A DNA stretch of 64,000 nt, from NCBI RefSeq assembly GCF_001509475.1, contig NZ_LLZG01000142.1, forward strand, positions 1 to 64,000. The letters run 5' to 3'. The translations under genes and the position numbers were made by a program. This document shows, one piece after another, positions 1 to 8,429 of the stretch; the stretch's first letter is position 1; every line of letters starts with the position of its first letter. This stretch comes from Streptomyces regalis. GTDB taxonomy: Bacteria > Actinomycetota > Actinomycetes > Streptomycetales > Streptomycetaceae. Below the pieces are notes generated by a model. That model made no database searches, was not told where the DNA came from, and worked only from the letters and a program-made list of their open reading frames with translations.

Positions 1-2
1 CC

Positions 3-98
3 CTCAACGCGCACAAGTCCGGCACCGTCAAGGGCCTGTCCGCCGAGGTCGGCGCCTCCCTCACCTCCGGCGCACCCATCTGCGAAATCAAGGACTGA
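3..98 (+). CDS. Acetyl/propionyl-CoA carboxylase alpha chain, BCCP C-terminus (partial)
   Basis: Only the last 31 residues are in the window. They read as the end of a biotinyl/lipoyl domain (…HKSGTVKGLSAEVGASL…ICEIKD), the hammerhead that follows the biotinylated lysine in the biotin carboxylase-BCCP alpha chains of actinobacterial acyl-CoA carboxylases. These proteins carboxylate acetyl- or propionyl-CoA with a separate carboxyltransferase beta subunit in the cytoplasm. The short C-terminal strand and stop fit the normal end of such a protein. The synteny with S. coelicolor accA2 is recalled, not tested. The biotin lysine itself lies off the left edge, so the assignment rests on the tail alone. 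Confidence 0.7.
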   Translation, partial: LNAHKSGTVKGLSAEVGASLTSGAPICEIKD

Positions 99-116
99 GT
101 CGTACAACGCCCCGAG

Positions 117-156
117 GCGCCCGGCGGACTGAGCAATCAGCCCACCGGGCGCTTCT
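117..156 (+). terminator. Terminator after the carboxylase gene
   Basis: An 8-bp GC stem (GCGCCCGG at 117-124 with CCGGGCGC at 145-152) closes a 20-nt loop and is followed by TTCTTT. It begins 18 nt after the carboxylase stop codon. Confidence 0.6.
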
Positions 157-233
157 TTCTCGGCGTGCACGGCGACTGGCCGATGGCATGCTGAACCCAC
201 GGAACAAATACGGAACAAGTGAAGGAAGGGCAG

Positions 234-812
234 GTGAACTCCATGGCTCAGCCGCCGGCAGGCATGCGCGCCGACGCCCGCCGCAACTACGAGCGCCTGC
301 TCACCGAGGCCCGCTCCGCCTTCGCCGAGCACGGCACGGACGCGTCCCTGGAGGACGTGGCCCGTCGGGCGGGCGTCGGCATCGGCACCCTCTACCGTCA
401 CTTCCCCAACCGCGACGCCCTGTTGAGCGCCGTCTTCGAGGACGCCGTCAACGACCTGCTGGCCCGCTCCCACGAACTCCTGCACGCCCCGGAGCCCTGC
501 ACGGCACTGGTGACGTGGCTGCGCGAGATGGTCAGCCACGCGGGCGAGTACCGGGGCCTGGCCAGGTCCCTGATGTCCGTCTCGTGCGACACCACCTCGG
601 CCCTGGCGCGATGCAGCGGCCCGATCAGAGAAGCAGGCGGCGCCCTGCTGGCACGCGCCCAGGAGGCGGGCACGGTCCGGGAGGACGTGGCCATCGCCGA
701 CCTCCTCCAACTCACACACGCAATCGCATTGGCGGCGGAGGAGACACCGGGGGACCCAGAGCTGGCGGACAGATTGCTACGCCTGACTCTGCGGGGTTTG
801 AAAAGCGGTTGA
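234..812 (+). CDS. TetR/AcrR family transcriptional regulator
   Basis: A one-component repressor of about 192 aa. The N-terminal helix-turn-helix (about residues 38-57, SLEDVARRAGVGIGTLYRHF) is typical TetR, ending in the GTLYRHFPNRDALL recognition helix and linker. The C-terminal half is a helical ligand pocket (TetR SBD-like) with no feature that identifies the ligand. The start is uncertain: GTG 234 has AAGGA 7 nt upstream, while ATG 243 is the alternative, with GGAAGGG 12 nt upstream. It stands alone between the carboxylase and a convergent DeoR gene, so its target cannot be read from an operon. No palindromic operator was noticed in the 130 nt upstream. Confidence 0.85.
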   Translation: MNSMAQPPAGMRADARRNYERLLTEARSAFAEHGTDASLEDVARRAGVGIGTLYRHFPNRDALLSAVFEDAVNDLLARSHELLHAPEPCTALVTWLREMVSHAGEYRGLARSLMSVSCDTTSALARCSGPIREAGGALLARAQEAGTVREDVAIADLLQLTHAIALAAEETPGDPELADRLLRLTLRGLKSG

Positions 813-833
813 AGTCAACCGACCTAGGGGCAG

Positions 834-905
834 CCAACCCAGGGGCGCGGGGCTGAATCAACATGCGGCTCCGCCGCGTGGGCGCGACCAGCCACAAACC
901 ACCCG
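834..905. repeat. Dispersed GC-rich intergenic repeat, family A, copy 1
   Basis: The core ATGCGGCTCCGCCGCGTGGG and the following GCGCGACCAGCC recur at about 22325-22405 (inverted) and 37606-37690. The core folds on itself (GCGGCTCCGCCGC). This copy lies between the convergent TetR and DeoR genes, where a bidirectional terminator would be expected. Copies of this kind are frequent between Streptomyces genes. Confidence 0.7.
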
Positions 906-957
906 CACCCGCGCAACAACACAGACCCCTACGGCGAAGCGGCGCCCAAACGTACCG

Positions 958-1914
958 TCAACGCCGCCGCAAATCCGCAACCCGGGCCCGCTCCCGCTCC
1001 GTCGGCCCCTGCTCCCCGAGCACCGCTGCAGCAGGCCGCAACCCCGACCCGCCCGGCACTTGACCCCGCCGAGGTCCCGGCAGGGAACCCGCACGCCGCC
1101 GCGCCGGGACCTCGTCACCCCCCGGGCTCCCGGTCGCCCCGGCCACGGCGATCTGCACCCCCTGGTCGGCCAGGGCCTGCAGCTCGGTGTGGGCGCGATC
1201 GTCGTGAGCCGGCGGATCATCGGTGACGAGCCGCGTGATGACCTCCGTAGGCACCGTCTGGAACATCGTGTCCGTACCGAGCTTCGTATGGTCGGCGAGG
1301 ACGACGACCTCCGCGGCCGCCTGCACCAGCGCCCGGTCGACGGACGCCGAGAGCATGTTGGACGTCGACAGCCCGCGCTCGGCGGTGAGCCCGCTCCCGG
1401 AGATGAAGGCCCGAGACACCCGAAGCCCTTGCAGGGACTGCTCGGCGCCACTGCCCACCAGCGCGTAGTTCGAACCGCGGAGCGTACCGCCGGTCATCAC
1501 GACCTCGACCCGGTTGGCATGGGCCAACGCCTGTGCCACCAGAAGGGAGTTGGTGACGACGGTCAGTCCGGGGACGCGAGCGAGCCGGCGGGCCAGCTCC
1601 TGCGTGGTGGTCCCCGCCCCGACCACGATCGCCTCGCCCTCCTCCACGAAGTTCGCGGCGAGGTCGGCGATGGCCGTCTTCTCGGCGGTCGCGAGATGTG
1701 ATTTCTGCGGAAAGCCGGACTCCCGCGTGAACCCGCCCGGCAATACCGCACCGCCATGCCGGCGGTCGAGGAGTCCTTCTGCCTCCAGTGCGCGCACGTC
1801 CCGCCGTACGGTCACTTCGGAGGTCTGGACGACGCGGGCGAGCTCACGGAGCGACACGGCCCCGTTCGCTCGCACCATTTCGAGGATCAATTGGCGACGT
1901 TCTGCAGCGAACAC
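958..1914 (-). CDS. DeoR/GlpR-type transcriptional regulator
   Basis: A sugar-phosphate-sensing regulator of 318 aa. Residues 20-41 form the DeoR helix-turn-helix (SLRELARVVQTSEVTVRRDV), followed by the family hallmark LEAEGLLDRRHGGAV. Residues 75-235 form the DeoRC isomerase-like sensor domain (VVGAGTTTQELA, VVTNSLLVAQAL, ALVGSGAEQSL, VVLADHTKLG). The C-terminus carries an Arg/Pro-rich tail beyond the usual 250-260 aa. The GTG start at 1914 has TACTGT (1922-1927) exactly 7 nt upstream and no Shine-Dalgarno, so the message is probably leaderless. It sits beside the nucleoside genes and could sense a deoxyribose or ribose phosphate. It is one candidate for the factor binding the CTACGCGCGTAG sites, but no such site precedes this gene. 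Confidence 0.9.
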   Translation of the reverse strand: MFAAERRQLILEMVRANGAVSLRELARVVQTSEVTVRRDVRALEAEGLLDRRHGGAVLPGGFTRESGFPQKSHLATAEKTAIADLAANFVEEGEAIVVGAGTTTQELARRLARVPGLTVVTNSLLVAQALAHANRVEVVMTGGTLRGSNYALVGSGAEQSLQGLRVSRAFISGSGLTAERGLSTSNMLSASVDRALVQAAAEVVVLADHTKLGTDTMFQTVPTEVITRLVTDDPPAHDDRAHTELQALADQGVQIAVAGATGSPGGDEVPARRRAGSLPGPRRGQVPGGSGLRPAAAVLGEQGPTERERARVADLRRR

Positions 1915-2080
1915 GAAACTGACAGTAACCCCAACGACCGTCTGGTTTCAGCAGTTTGCGCCGAATAACAGAAGTTGTTCGCACGCGAGGACGAGAAGTG
2001 GTATAGAGCCTAGTCCCGCCGCCTATGCCGCACGCATGCTCGACAACTCCCCGTGACCAGCGGGGAGTTGGTTCTGACCG

Positions 2081-3520
2081 TCAGAGTTCGCCGCCGGACT
2101 TCCGCGTGTGCAGCTGCCGTGCCACCTCGGCGATCGACCCCGAAAGGGAGGGGTACACGGTGAAGGCGTTCGCGATCTGTTCGACCGTCAGATTGTTGTC
2201 GACCGCGATCGAGATCGGATGGATCAGTTCCGAGGCGCGCGGCGACACGACCACGCCGCCGACCACGATGCCCGTACCCGGACGGCAGAAGATCTTGACG
2301 AAGCCGTCCCGGATGCCCTGCATCTTGGCGCGCGGGTTGCGCAGCAGCGGCAACTTGACGACCCGGGCGTCGATCTTGTCCGCGTCCACGTCCGCCTGGG
2401 TGTAGCCGACGGTGGCGATCTCGGGGTCGGTGAAGACGTTGGAGGACACGGTCTTCAGGTTCAGCGGGGCCACCGCGTCGCCGAGGAAGTGGTACATGGC
2501 GATACGTCCCTGCATCGCCGCGACGGACGCGAGGGCGAAGACACCGGTGACGTCACCGGCGGCGTACACACCCGGCGCGGTCGTCCTGGACACCTTGTCG
2601 GTCCAGATGTGACCGGACTCGCGCAGCTTGACGCCGGCCTCCTCCAGGCCCATGCCCGCGGAGTTCGGGATGGCGCCGACGGCCATGAGGCAGTGGGTGC
2701 CGCTGATGACACGCCCGTCGGCGAGGGTGACCTCCACCCGGTCGCCGACGCGCTTGGCGGCGGCGGCACGCGAGCGCGCCATGACGTTCATGCCGCGGCG
2801 CCGGAAGACGTCTTCGAGGACGGCGGCGGCGTCCGGGTCCTCGCCCGGCAGCACGCGGTCCCGGGACGACACGAGGGTGACCCGCGACCCGAGCGCCTGG
2901 TAGGCGCCGGCGAACTCGGCACCGGTGACACCGGAGCCGACCACGATGAGCTCCTCGGGCAGCTCGGTGAGGTCGTAGACCTGGGTCCAGTTGAGGATGC
3001 GCTCGCCGTCGGGCTGGGCGTCGGGCAGCTCGCGCGGGTGACCGCCGGTGGCGATGAGGACGGCGTCGGCGACGAGCGTCTCCTCGGTGCCGTCCGCGGC
3101 CCGCACCACGACCTTCCGCGACCCGTCGAGGCCCTGCATGCCCTCCAGCCGGCCGCGCCCGCGCAGCACACGCGCACCGGCCCGGGTGACGGACGCGGTG
3201 ATGTCGTGGGACTGGGCGAGAGCGAGCCGCTTCACACGCCGGTTGACCTTGCCCAGATCGACGCCCACGACCCGTGCAGGCGTGTCGATGTGCGGCGTGT
3301 CGTCGGCGACGATGATCCCCAGCTCCTCGTACGAGGAATCGAAGGTGGTCATCACCTCGGCCGTAGCGATAAGGGTCTTCGACGGCACGCAGTCGGTGAG
3401 CACCGACGCCCCGCCCAGACCGTCGCAGTCGACGACGGTCACCTCCGCGCCGAGCTGGGCGGCCACCAGGGCCGCCTCGTATCCGCCGGGTCCGCCACCG
3501 ATGATCACGATCCGAGTCAC
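2081..3520 (-). CDS. lpdA: NAD(P)H-quinone dehydrogenase of the LpdA type (flavoprotein disulfide reductase family)
   Basis: A two-dinucleotide-fold flavoprotein of about 479 aa. It has the N-terminal FAD fingerprint GGGPGG (residues 8-13), an NAD(P) fold in the middle (VVGSGVTGAEFAGAYQALG), the second FAD motif VYAAGDVTG and a dimerisation domain. Lipoamide dehydrogenases have CxxxxC after the FAD fold. Here the segment reads GGASVLTDCVPSK, so only Cys44 remains and thiol-disulfide chemistry is unlikely. M. tuberculosis LpdA (Rv3303c) has the same loss and was shown to reduce quinones with NAD(P)H. GTG 3520 is preferred because GACAAT lies 7 nt upstream, giving a leaderless start at VTRIVIIGGG. 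ATG 3529 is an upstream alternative. Confidence 0.9.
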   Translation of the reverse strand: MTRIVIIGGGPGGYEAALVAAQLGAEVTVVDCDGLGGASVLTDCVPSKTLIATAEVMTTFDSSYEELGIIVADDTPHIDTPARVVGVDLGKVNRRVKRLALAQSHDITASVTRAGARVLRGRGRLEGMQGLDGSRKVVVRAADGTEETLVADAVLIATGGHPRELPDAQPDGERILNWTQVYDLTELPEELIVVGSGVTGAEFAGAYQALGSRVTLVSSRDRVLPGEDPDAAAVLEDVFRRRGMNVMARSRAAAAKRVGDRVEVTLADGRVISGTHCLMAVGAIPNSAGMGLEEAGVKLRESGHIWTDKVSRTTAPGVYAAGDVTGVFALASVAAMQGRIAMYHFLGDAVAPLNLKTVSSNVFTDPEIATVGYTQADVDADKIDARVVKLPLLRNPRAKMQGIRDGFVKIFCRPGTGIVVGGVVVSPRASELIHPISIAVDNNLTVEQIANAFTVYPSLSGSIAEVARQLHTRKSGGEL

Positions 3521-3625
3521 GTACTCCATTGTCCCGCACGCCACACCGTGCCACTGCCTGGGGGCCCGCCCGAGACACCACTGTTACGGGAGGAGCGGAC
3601 GATTCCCCTGCCGTACCCTCTCTGC

Positions 3626-4063
3626 ATGTCGCTCTACGCCGCGTACGCCGGCAATCTCGACGCGCGGCTGATGACCCGCCGCGCCCCGCACTCGCCGCTG
3701 CGCGCCACCGGCTGGCTGAACGGGTGGCGGCTGACGTTCGGGGGCGAGCAGCTGGGCTGGGACGGCGCGCTGGCGACGCTCGTCGAGGAGCCGAAGGAGC
3801 AGGTCTTCGTCGCGCTGTACGAGATCGCCCCGATGGACGAGGAGTCCCTGGACCGTTGGGAGGGCGTCGGCCTGGGCATCTACCGGCGGCTCCGGGTCCG
3901 GGTGGACACGCTGGAGGGCGAGGAGCCGGCGTGGGTCTACGTGCTGAACGCCTACGAGGGCGGCCTGCCGTCGGCCCGCTATCTGGGCGAGCTCGCGGAC
4001 GCGGCGGAGTCGGCGGGCGCACCGCACGACTACGTGATGGAACTGCGGAAGCGCCCCTGCTGA
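3626..4063 (+). CDS. Gamma-glutamylcyclotransferase-like protein (AIG2/GGCT fold)
   Basis: A 145-aa cytosolic protein with the GGCT-like pattern: an N-terminal strand and nucleotide-loop-like turn (YAAYAGNLD), a central NGWRLTFGGE, and EGVGLGIYRRLRV, where the Glu is placed like the catalytic acid of the family. A family member would release 5-oxoproline from gamma-glutamyl compounds, but the true substrate cannot be read. The canonical YGSN motif is degenerate (YAAYAGN). The gene is divergent from lpdA and just upstream of deoD, as the homologous pair is in M. tuberculosis (Rv3303c/Rv3304, recalled). TACCCT at 3614-3619 is 6 nt before the ATG, so it is probably leaderless. Confidence 0.8.
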   Translation: MSLYAAYAGNLDARLMTRRAPHSPLRATGWLNGWRLTFGGEQLGWDGALATLVEEPKEQVFVALYEIAPMDEESLDRWEGVGLGIYRRLRVRVDTLEGEEPAWVYVLNAYEGGLPSARYLGELADAAESAGAPHDYVMELRKRPC

Positions 4064-4166
4064 GCATCGCCGACCTCACCACCCCCTCCGGCCCCACTGG
4101 CCCCACCGGCCACAGGTTTTCGTTGGAAACGACAAGACAACGATCGCCATCCCGTGAGCTCCGTCA

Positions 4167-4180
4167 TCTACGCGCGTAGG
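4167..4180. promoter_or_regulatory. Palindromic operator, nucleoside regulon, deoD site
   Basis: TCTACGCGCGTAGG contains the perfect 12-bp palindrome CTACGCGCGTAG. It lies 24 nt before the deoD start, where the -35 region of the inferred promoter (-10 TACCCT at 4192-4197) would be. Repression by steric block is the simplest reading. The same palindrome or a near copy precedes deoC, add, the importer operon and both BMP genes. Confidence 0.8.
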
Positions 4181-4204
4181 CCCAAACCGGCTACCCTCAG
4201 TCGC

Positions 4205-5029
4205 GTGAACGCATCTCTTCTTCCGGACGACATCCAGGGCGACCCCCACGCCGCCGCCGACGCCGCCGCCGCGCGCCTGCGCGAACTCACCGGCGCCGAG
4301 ACCCACGACGTCGCCCTCGTGATGGGCTCCGGCTGGGCACCGGCCGTGGACGCCCTCGGCGCCCCCGAGGCCGAGTTCCAGGTCACCGAGCTGCCCGGGT
4401 TCCCCCCGCCGGCGGTGGAAGGGCACGGCGGCAAGATCCGCTCCTACCGGATCGGCAACAAGCGCGTCCTCGTCTTCCTGGGCCGCACCCACTACTACGA
4501 GGGCCGCGGGGTGGCCGCCGTCGCCCACGGCGTCCGCACGGCCGTGGCCGCCGGCTGCAAGACGCTCGTCCTCACCAACGGCTGCGGCGGCCTGCGCGAG
4601 GGCATGCGCCCCGGGCAGCCGGTGCTGATCAGCGACCACATCAACCTCACGGCGACGTCGCCGATCGTCGGCGCGAACTTCGTCGACCTCACGGACCTGT
4701 ACTCGCCGCGCCTGCGTGCGCTGTGCAAGGAGATCGACCCCACGCTGGAGGAGGGCGTCTACGCCCAGTTCCCCGGCCCGCACTACGAGACTCCGGCCGA
4801 GATCCGCATGGCCCGTGTCATCGGCGCGGACCTGGTGGGCATGTCGACGGTGCTGGAAGCCATCGCGGCGCGTGAGGCGGGCGCCGAGGTGCTCGGCATC
4901 TCCCTGGTGACCAACCTCGCCGCCGGTATGACGGGTGAGCCCCTCAACCACGAGGAGGTCCTGCAGGCTGGGCGCGACTCGGCTACGCAGATGGGCTCGC
5001 TGCTGGCGCAGGTGCTGGGGCGGCTGTAG
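4205..5029 (+). CDS. deoD: Purine nucleoside phosphorylase (trimeric class)
   Basis: Phosphorolysis of inosine and guanosine (and deoxy forms) to base and (deoxy)ribose 1-phosphate in the cytoplasm. At 274 aa it fits the low-molecular-weight trimeric class. Visible motifs are the phosphate loop [35 protein letters not shown], the base-binding [12 protein letters not shown] with its Glu, [13 protein letters not shown] and SLVTNLAAG with the base-contacting Asn. GTG 4205 is chosen because TACCCT (4192-4197) lies 7 nt upstream with no Shine-Dalgarno, so it is leaderless. The nucleoside-regulon operator covers its promoter. A phosphosugar mutase follows after an inserted repeat element, which could link ribose 1-phosphate to ribose 5-phosphate and DeoC. 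Confidence 0.95.
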   Translation: MNASLLPDDIQGDPHAAADAAAARLRELTGAETHDVALVMGSGWAPAVDALGAPEAEFQVTELPGFPPPAVEGHGGKIRSYRIGNKRVLVFLGRTHYYEGRGVAAVAHGVRTAVAAGCKTLVLTNGCGGLREGMRPGQPVLISDHINLTATSPIVGANFVDLTDLYSPRLRALCKEIDPTLEEGVYAQFPGPHYETPAEIRMARVIGADLVGMSTVLEAIAAREAGAEVLGISLVTNLAAGMTGEPLNHEEVLQAGRDSATQMGSLLAQVLGRL

Positions 5030-5032
5030 GCG

Positions 5033-5272
5033 TTTCCTCGCCCCCGCCGCCCCTACCCGTCCCGTCCCTGGGGGCTGCCGCCCCCAGACCCCCGCTTCGG
5101 CCCTGAACGGGCCTCGTCCTCAAACGCCGGACGGGAACGCCGGACGGGCTGAAAAACTCAGCCCCTCCGGCGTTTGAGGAGCGGGGGTCCAGGGGGCAGA
5201 GCCCCCTGGCCGGGGTCGAAGGGGCGGAGCCCCTTCAGGATGGGACGGGTAGGGGCGGCGGGGGCGAAGAAA
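5033..5272. repeat. 240-bp MITE-like element with 35-bp terminal inverted repeats (family B)
   Basis: The left end (5033-5067) and right end (5238-5272) are inverted repeats over 35 bp with two mismatches (core CGCCCCCGCCGCCCCTACCC). Inside are further inverted segments (GCCGGACGGGCTGA against TCAGCCCCTCCGGC, and GGCAGAGCCCCCTGG), so the whole unit can fold as a long hairpin. It begins 3 nt after the deoD stop and ends 50 nt before the mutase start. A truncated relative lies at 18241-18319. No coding potential is evident. It may act as a terminator as well as a mobile repeat. Confidence 0.7.
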
Positions 5273-5322
5273 GCCCCCCACCCCGACCCGCACCGCACGA
5301 CACGAACGAGAGGCTGACCGAC

Positions 5323-6969
5323 GTGCACGACGATCTCATCGCCCGGGCCCAGGCATGGCTCGCCGAGGACCCGGACCCGGAGACCCGCGACGAGCTCGCC
5401 AAGCTCATCGACGCCGCGGACCTCGAAGAGCTCGCCGCGCGCTTCAGCGGCACCCTCCAGTTCGGCACCGCCGGCCTGCGCGGAGAACTCGGCGCCGGCC
5501 CCATGCGCATGAACCGCACCGTCGTCATCCGCGCAGCCGCCGGCCTCGCCGCGTACCTCAAGAAGCAGGGTCCCCCCCACGGGGAAAAGGGTGACGGCCT
5601 GGTCGTCATCGGCTACGACGCCCGCCACAAGTCGGAGGACTTCGCCCGCGACACGGCCGCCGTGATGACCGGCGCAGGGCTGCGGGCCGCCGTACTCCCC
5701 CGCCCCCTCCCCACCCCCGTCCTGGCCTACGCCATAAGGCACCTGGGCGCGGTCGCCGGAGTCGAGGTCACCGCCAGCCACAACCCGCCCCGCGACAACG
5801 GCTACAAGGTCTACCTCGGCGACGGCTCCCAGATCGTCCCGCCCGCGGACATCGACATCGCGGAGGAGATCGCCGCCGTCCCGTCCCTCACCGTCGTCCC
5901 CCGCCCCACCGAGGGCTGGGAGACGCTCGACGACAGCGTCCTTGACGCCTACCTCGCCCGCACGGACGCGGTCCTGGCCCCCGGCTCCCCGCGCACCGCC
6001 CGCACCGTCTACACGGCGATGCACGGCGTCGGCAAGGACGTGCTGCTCGCCGCCTTCGCGCGCGCCGGCTTCCCCGCCCCGGCCCTCGTCGCCGAGCAGG
6101 CCGAACCCGACCCGGACTTCCCCACCGTCTCCTTCCCCAACCCGGAGGAGCCCGGCGCGATGGACCTGGCCTTCGCCAAGGCCCGCGAGACCGACCCCGA
6201 CCTCGTCATCGCCAACGACCCCGACGCCGACCGCTGCGCCGCGGCCGTCAAGGACGGCGAGGACTGGCGGATGCTGCGCGGCGACGAGGTCGGGGCCCTG
6301 CTCGCCGCACACCTCGTCAACCGCGGAGTACAGGGCACCTTCGCCGAGTCGATCGTCTCCTCCTCCCTCCTCGGCCGTATCGCCGAGAAGGCGAACCTCC
6401 CCTACGAAGAGACCCTCACCGGCTTCAAGTGGATCGCCCGCGTCGACGGCCTGCGCTACGGCTACGAGGAAGCCCTCGGCTACTGCGTCGACCCCGAGGG
6501 CGTACGCGACAAGGACGGCATCACCGCCGCCCTGCTGATCACCGAGCTCGCCTCCGTCCTCAAGGCCGAGGGCCGCACGCTCCTCGACCTGCTCGACGAC
6601 CTCGCCGTGGAGCACGGCCTGCACGCCACCGACCAGCTCTCGGTCCGCGTCCAGGACCTGTCGGTCATCGCCGACGCCATGCGCCGGCTGCGCGAGCAGC
6701 CGCCGACCGAGCTGGCCGGCCTGGCCATCACCCGCGCCGAGGACCTCACCCAGGGCACGGACACCCTCCCGCCCACCGACGGCCTGCGCTACACCCTCGA
6801 GGGCGCCCGCGTCATCGTCCGCCCCAGCGGCACGGAGCCCAAGCTGAAGTGCTACCTGGAGGTCGTCGTCCCGGTCCCGGCCCACGCCGACCTCCCGGCC
6901 GCCCGTGCCAAGGCGACCGACCTGCTCGAGACGATCAAGCGGGACCTGTCCGCGGCGGCCGGCATCTGA
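5323..6969 (+). CDS. Phospho-sugar mutase (phosphomannomutase/phosphopentomutase type)
   Basis: An alpha-D-phosphohexomutase of 548 aa that moves phosphate between C1 and C6 (or C5) of a sugar. The four-domain family shows all signatures: phosphoserine loop TASHNP with Ser152, metal loop DPDADR (299-304), the sugar loop EEALGY near residue 385 and the phosphate clamp RPSGTEPK near residue 510. The start is GTG 5323, with GAGAGG about 9 nt upstream. Its position after deoD and near deoC suggests it converts (deoxy)ribose 1-phosphate to the 5-phosphate. The Mycobacterium neighbour is called pmmB. A mannose or glucose role for surface sugars cannot be excluded from sequence. Confidence 0.9.
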   Translation: MHDDLIARAQAWLAEDPDPETRDELAKLIDAADLEELAARFSGTLQFGTAGLRGELGAGPMRMNRTVVIRAAAGLAAYLKKQGPPHGEKGDGLVVIGYDARHKSEDFARDTAAVMTGAGLRAAVLPRPLPTPVLAYAIRHLGAVAGVEVTASHNPPRDNGYKVYLGDGSQIVPPADIDIAEEIAAVPSLTVVPRPTEGWETLDDSVLDAYLARTDAVLAPGSPRTARTVYTAMHGVGKDVLLAAFARAGFPAPALVAEQAEPDPDFPTVSFPNPEEPGAMDLAFAKARETDPDLVIANDPDADRCAAAVKDGEDWRMLRGDEVGALLAAHLVNRGVQGTFAESIVSSSLLGRIAEKANLPYEETLTGFKWIARVDGLRYGYEEALGYCVDPEGVRDKDGITAALLITELASVLKAEGRTLLDLLDDLAVEHGLHATDQLSVRVQDLSVIADAMRRLREQPPTELAGLAITRAEDLTQGTDTLPPTDGLRYTLEGARVIVRPSGTEPKLKCYLEVVVPVPAHADLPAARAKATDLLETIKRDLSAAAGI

Positions 6970-7027
6970 GCCGTACGCGACTCCCCGGTCGTTCGTCCCC
7001 GGTCGTCCTCGTTCGTTCGCAGTCGTT

Positions 7028-7065
7028 CCCGAAAGGGTGCCCCCATCCGGAGGCGCCCTTTCGGG
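7028..7065 (+). terminator. Terminator after the mutase gene
   Basis: CCCGAAAGGGTGCC (7028-7041) pairs with GGCGCCCTTTCGGG (7052-7065) over 14 bp with one G-U pair and a 10-nt loop. It lies 60 nt after the mutase stop. Confidence 0.75.
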
Positions 7066-7165
7066 CGATTTCCTCCCGGCGGTTGACCCGCGCTCCACGC
7101 CCCGCCCCGCCCCCCGGGCAACGGTGGACGGGAAAGCGCACCACCGAGCCGCCTGGAGCCGCGCC

Positions 7166-8374
7166 GTGTCCACGACCGCATCCCGGCCGACACCCCGAGC
7201 GACCCCCACCCCCGGGAACCACATCCACCCCGGCTTCCGCCCCTCGCCACCCCCACGCGTCCTCGCCGCTCCACTGCACGCCCTGCGCGACGCGGCCCCC
7301 GCCCTCCTCGCCTACCTCGCCGTACGCGGCACGAGCCTGCTGCTGCTCACCGTGTGGGCGCACCGCCAACAGCACGGCGTCTGGCCGATCCTGGCGACGC
7401 AGTGGGACGCCGACTGGTATCTCGGCATCGCCGACCACGGCTACGCGCGCGAACTCGGCACCGCGTACAGCGCCAACAACCTCGCCTTCTTCCCGCTCTA
7501 CCCGGTCCTGGTCAAGGCGGTCGCGGCGGTCACCCCGGGCACGCTCGCCAGCACCGGCCTCGCCCTCGCCGTCATCGCCTCCTTCGTCGCCGCGTGGGGC
7601 GTCTTCGCCGTCGGCGACCGGCTGCACGGACGCCGGGTCGGCACGCTCCTCACGGTCCTGTGGGCCGCGCTCCCGGTCGGCCTCGTGCAGTGGATGGGCT
7701 ACACCGAGTCCCTGTTCACGGCGCTGGCGGCCTGGTCGCTGTACGCCGTGCTCACCGGCCGCCTCCTCACCGCGGCCTGGCTCGCGGCGCTCGCGGGCCT
7801 GACCCGCCCGACCGGCATCGCGGTGGCGGCAGCGGTCACGGTGGCGGCCCTGCTCGCGCTACGCCGCCGCTTCCGCCTCCGTACCCTCGCGGCCGCCGCG
7901 CTCGCGCCGCTCGGCTGGTGCGGATACGTCGGCTGGGTGGGCCTGCGGGTGGGCCGCTGGGACGGCTACTTCGCCGTACAGCGGCTGTGGCGCAACGAGC
8001 TGGACGGCGGCCGCGAGACCCTGCGCCTGATGCGGCGGCTGCTGGTGTACGAAGCCAACCCCGGGTTGTTCCTGGTGATGGTGACGCTCACGCTGATCGC
8101 GTCGGTGGTGCTGTTCGGGCTGTCCGTGTGGGACCGGCAGCCCGTGCCGCTGCTGGTCTTCACGGCCGTACTGCTGGCGATCGTCCTGGGCAGCGGCGGC
8201 GTCTACTTCCCCCGCGCCCGCTTCCTCCTCCCCGCCTTCCCGCTCCTGCTCCCCGTCGCCCTGCACCTGTCCCACGCCTCCCCCCGCTACCGCACCCTCG
8301 CCCTCACGGCGGCGGTCACCGGCTCGGCGTACTGCGGCGCGTACATGGCACTGGTGTATCCGGGCGCACCTTGA
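7166..8374 (+). CDS. Integral membrane mannosyltransferase-like protein (PIG-V/GT-C type)
   Basis: A polytopic membrane protein of about 402 aa. After a Pro-rich cytoplasmic N-terminus it has roughly nine to ten hydrophobic segments. The first extracytoplasmic loop carries WDADWYLGIADHGY, the acidic loop of GT-C glycosyltransferases of the PIG-V (GPI mannosyltransferase II) type, followed by NNLAFFPLYPVL and WMGYTESLFTALAAW, also family hallmarks. Such enzymes use polyprenyl-phosphate sugars at the membrane. The acceptor here is unknown. GTG 7166 is chosen for the GGAG 7 nt upstream. The reading frame is open further upstream, but that segment overlaps the terminator and looks non-coding. Confidence 0.8.
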   Translation: MSTTASRPTPRATPTPGNHIHPGFRPSPPPRVLAAPLHALRDAAPALLAYLAVRGTSLLLLTVWAHRQQHGVWPILATQWDADWYLGIADHGYARELGTAYSANNLAFFPLYPVLVKAVAAVTPGTLASTGLALAVIASFVAAWGVFAVGDRLHGRRVGTLLTVLWAALPVGLVQWMGYTESLFTALAAWSLYAVLTGRLLTAAWLAALAGLTRPTGIAVAAAVTVAALLALRRRFRLRTLAAAALAPLGWCGYVGWVGLRVGRWDGYFAVQRLWRNELDGGRETLRLMRRLLVYEANPGLFLVMVTLTLIASVVLFGLSVWDRQPVPLLVFTAVLLAIVLGSGGVYFPRARFLLPAFPLLLPVALHLSHASPRYRTLALTAAVTGSAYCGAYMALVYPGAP

Positions 8375-8429
8375 CGCCGATCGTCGATCTGCTGTCGAGC
8401 CGCGTGCTCGCGGACATCGATCCGTGCGC

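Noticed and set aside
188..856. 222-aa frame overlapping the TetR gene
   Set aside because: Arg/Gly/Pro-rich composition typical of an out-of-frame reading. The TetR frame has a complete domain.
2108..4063. 651-aa frame covering the lpdA region in the plus direction
   Set aside because: Only its last part (from ATG 3626) is the real GGCT-like gene. The rest is the antisense of lpdA.
5158..7224. 688-aa open frame antisense to the mutase gene
   Set aside because: It is the shadow of the GC-biased coding strand (Gly/Asp/Val-rich translation) and runs through the family B repeat. It shows no domain and no ribosome site.
7441..7454. CTACGCGCG inside the membrane glycosyltransferase gene
   Set aside because: Only one half of the palindrome, and it lies in coding sequence far from a promoter.
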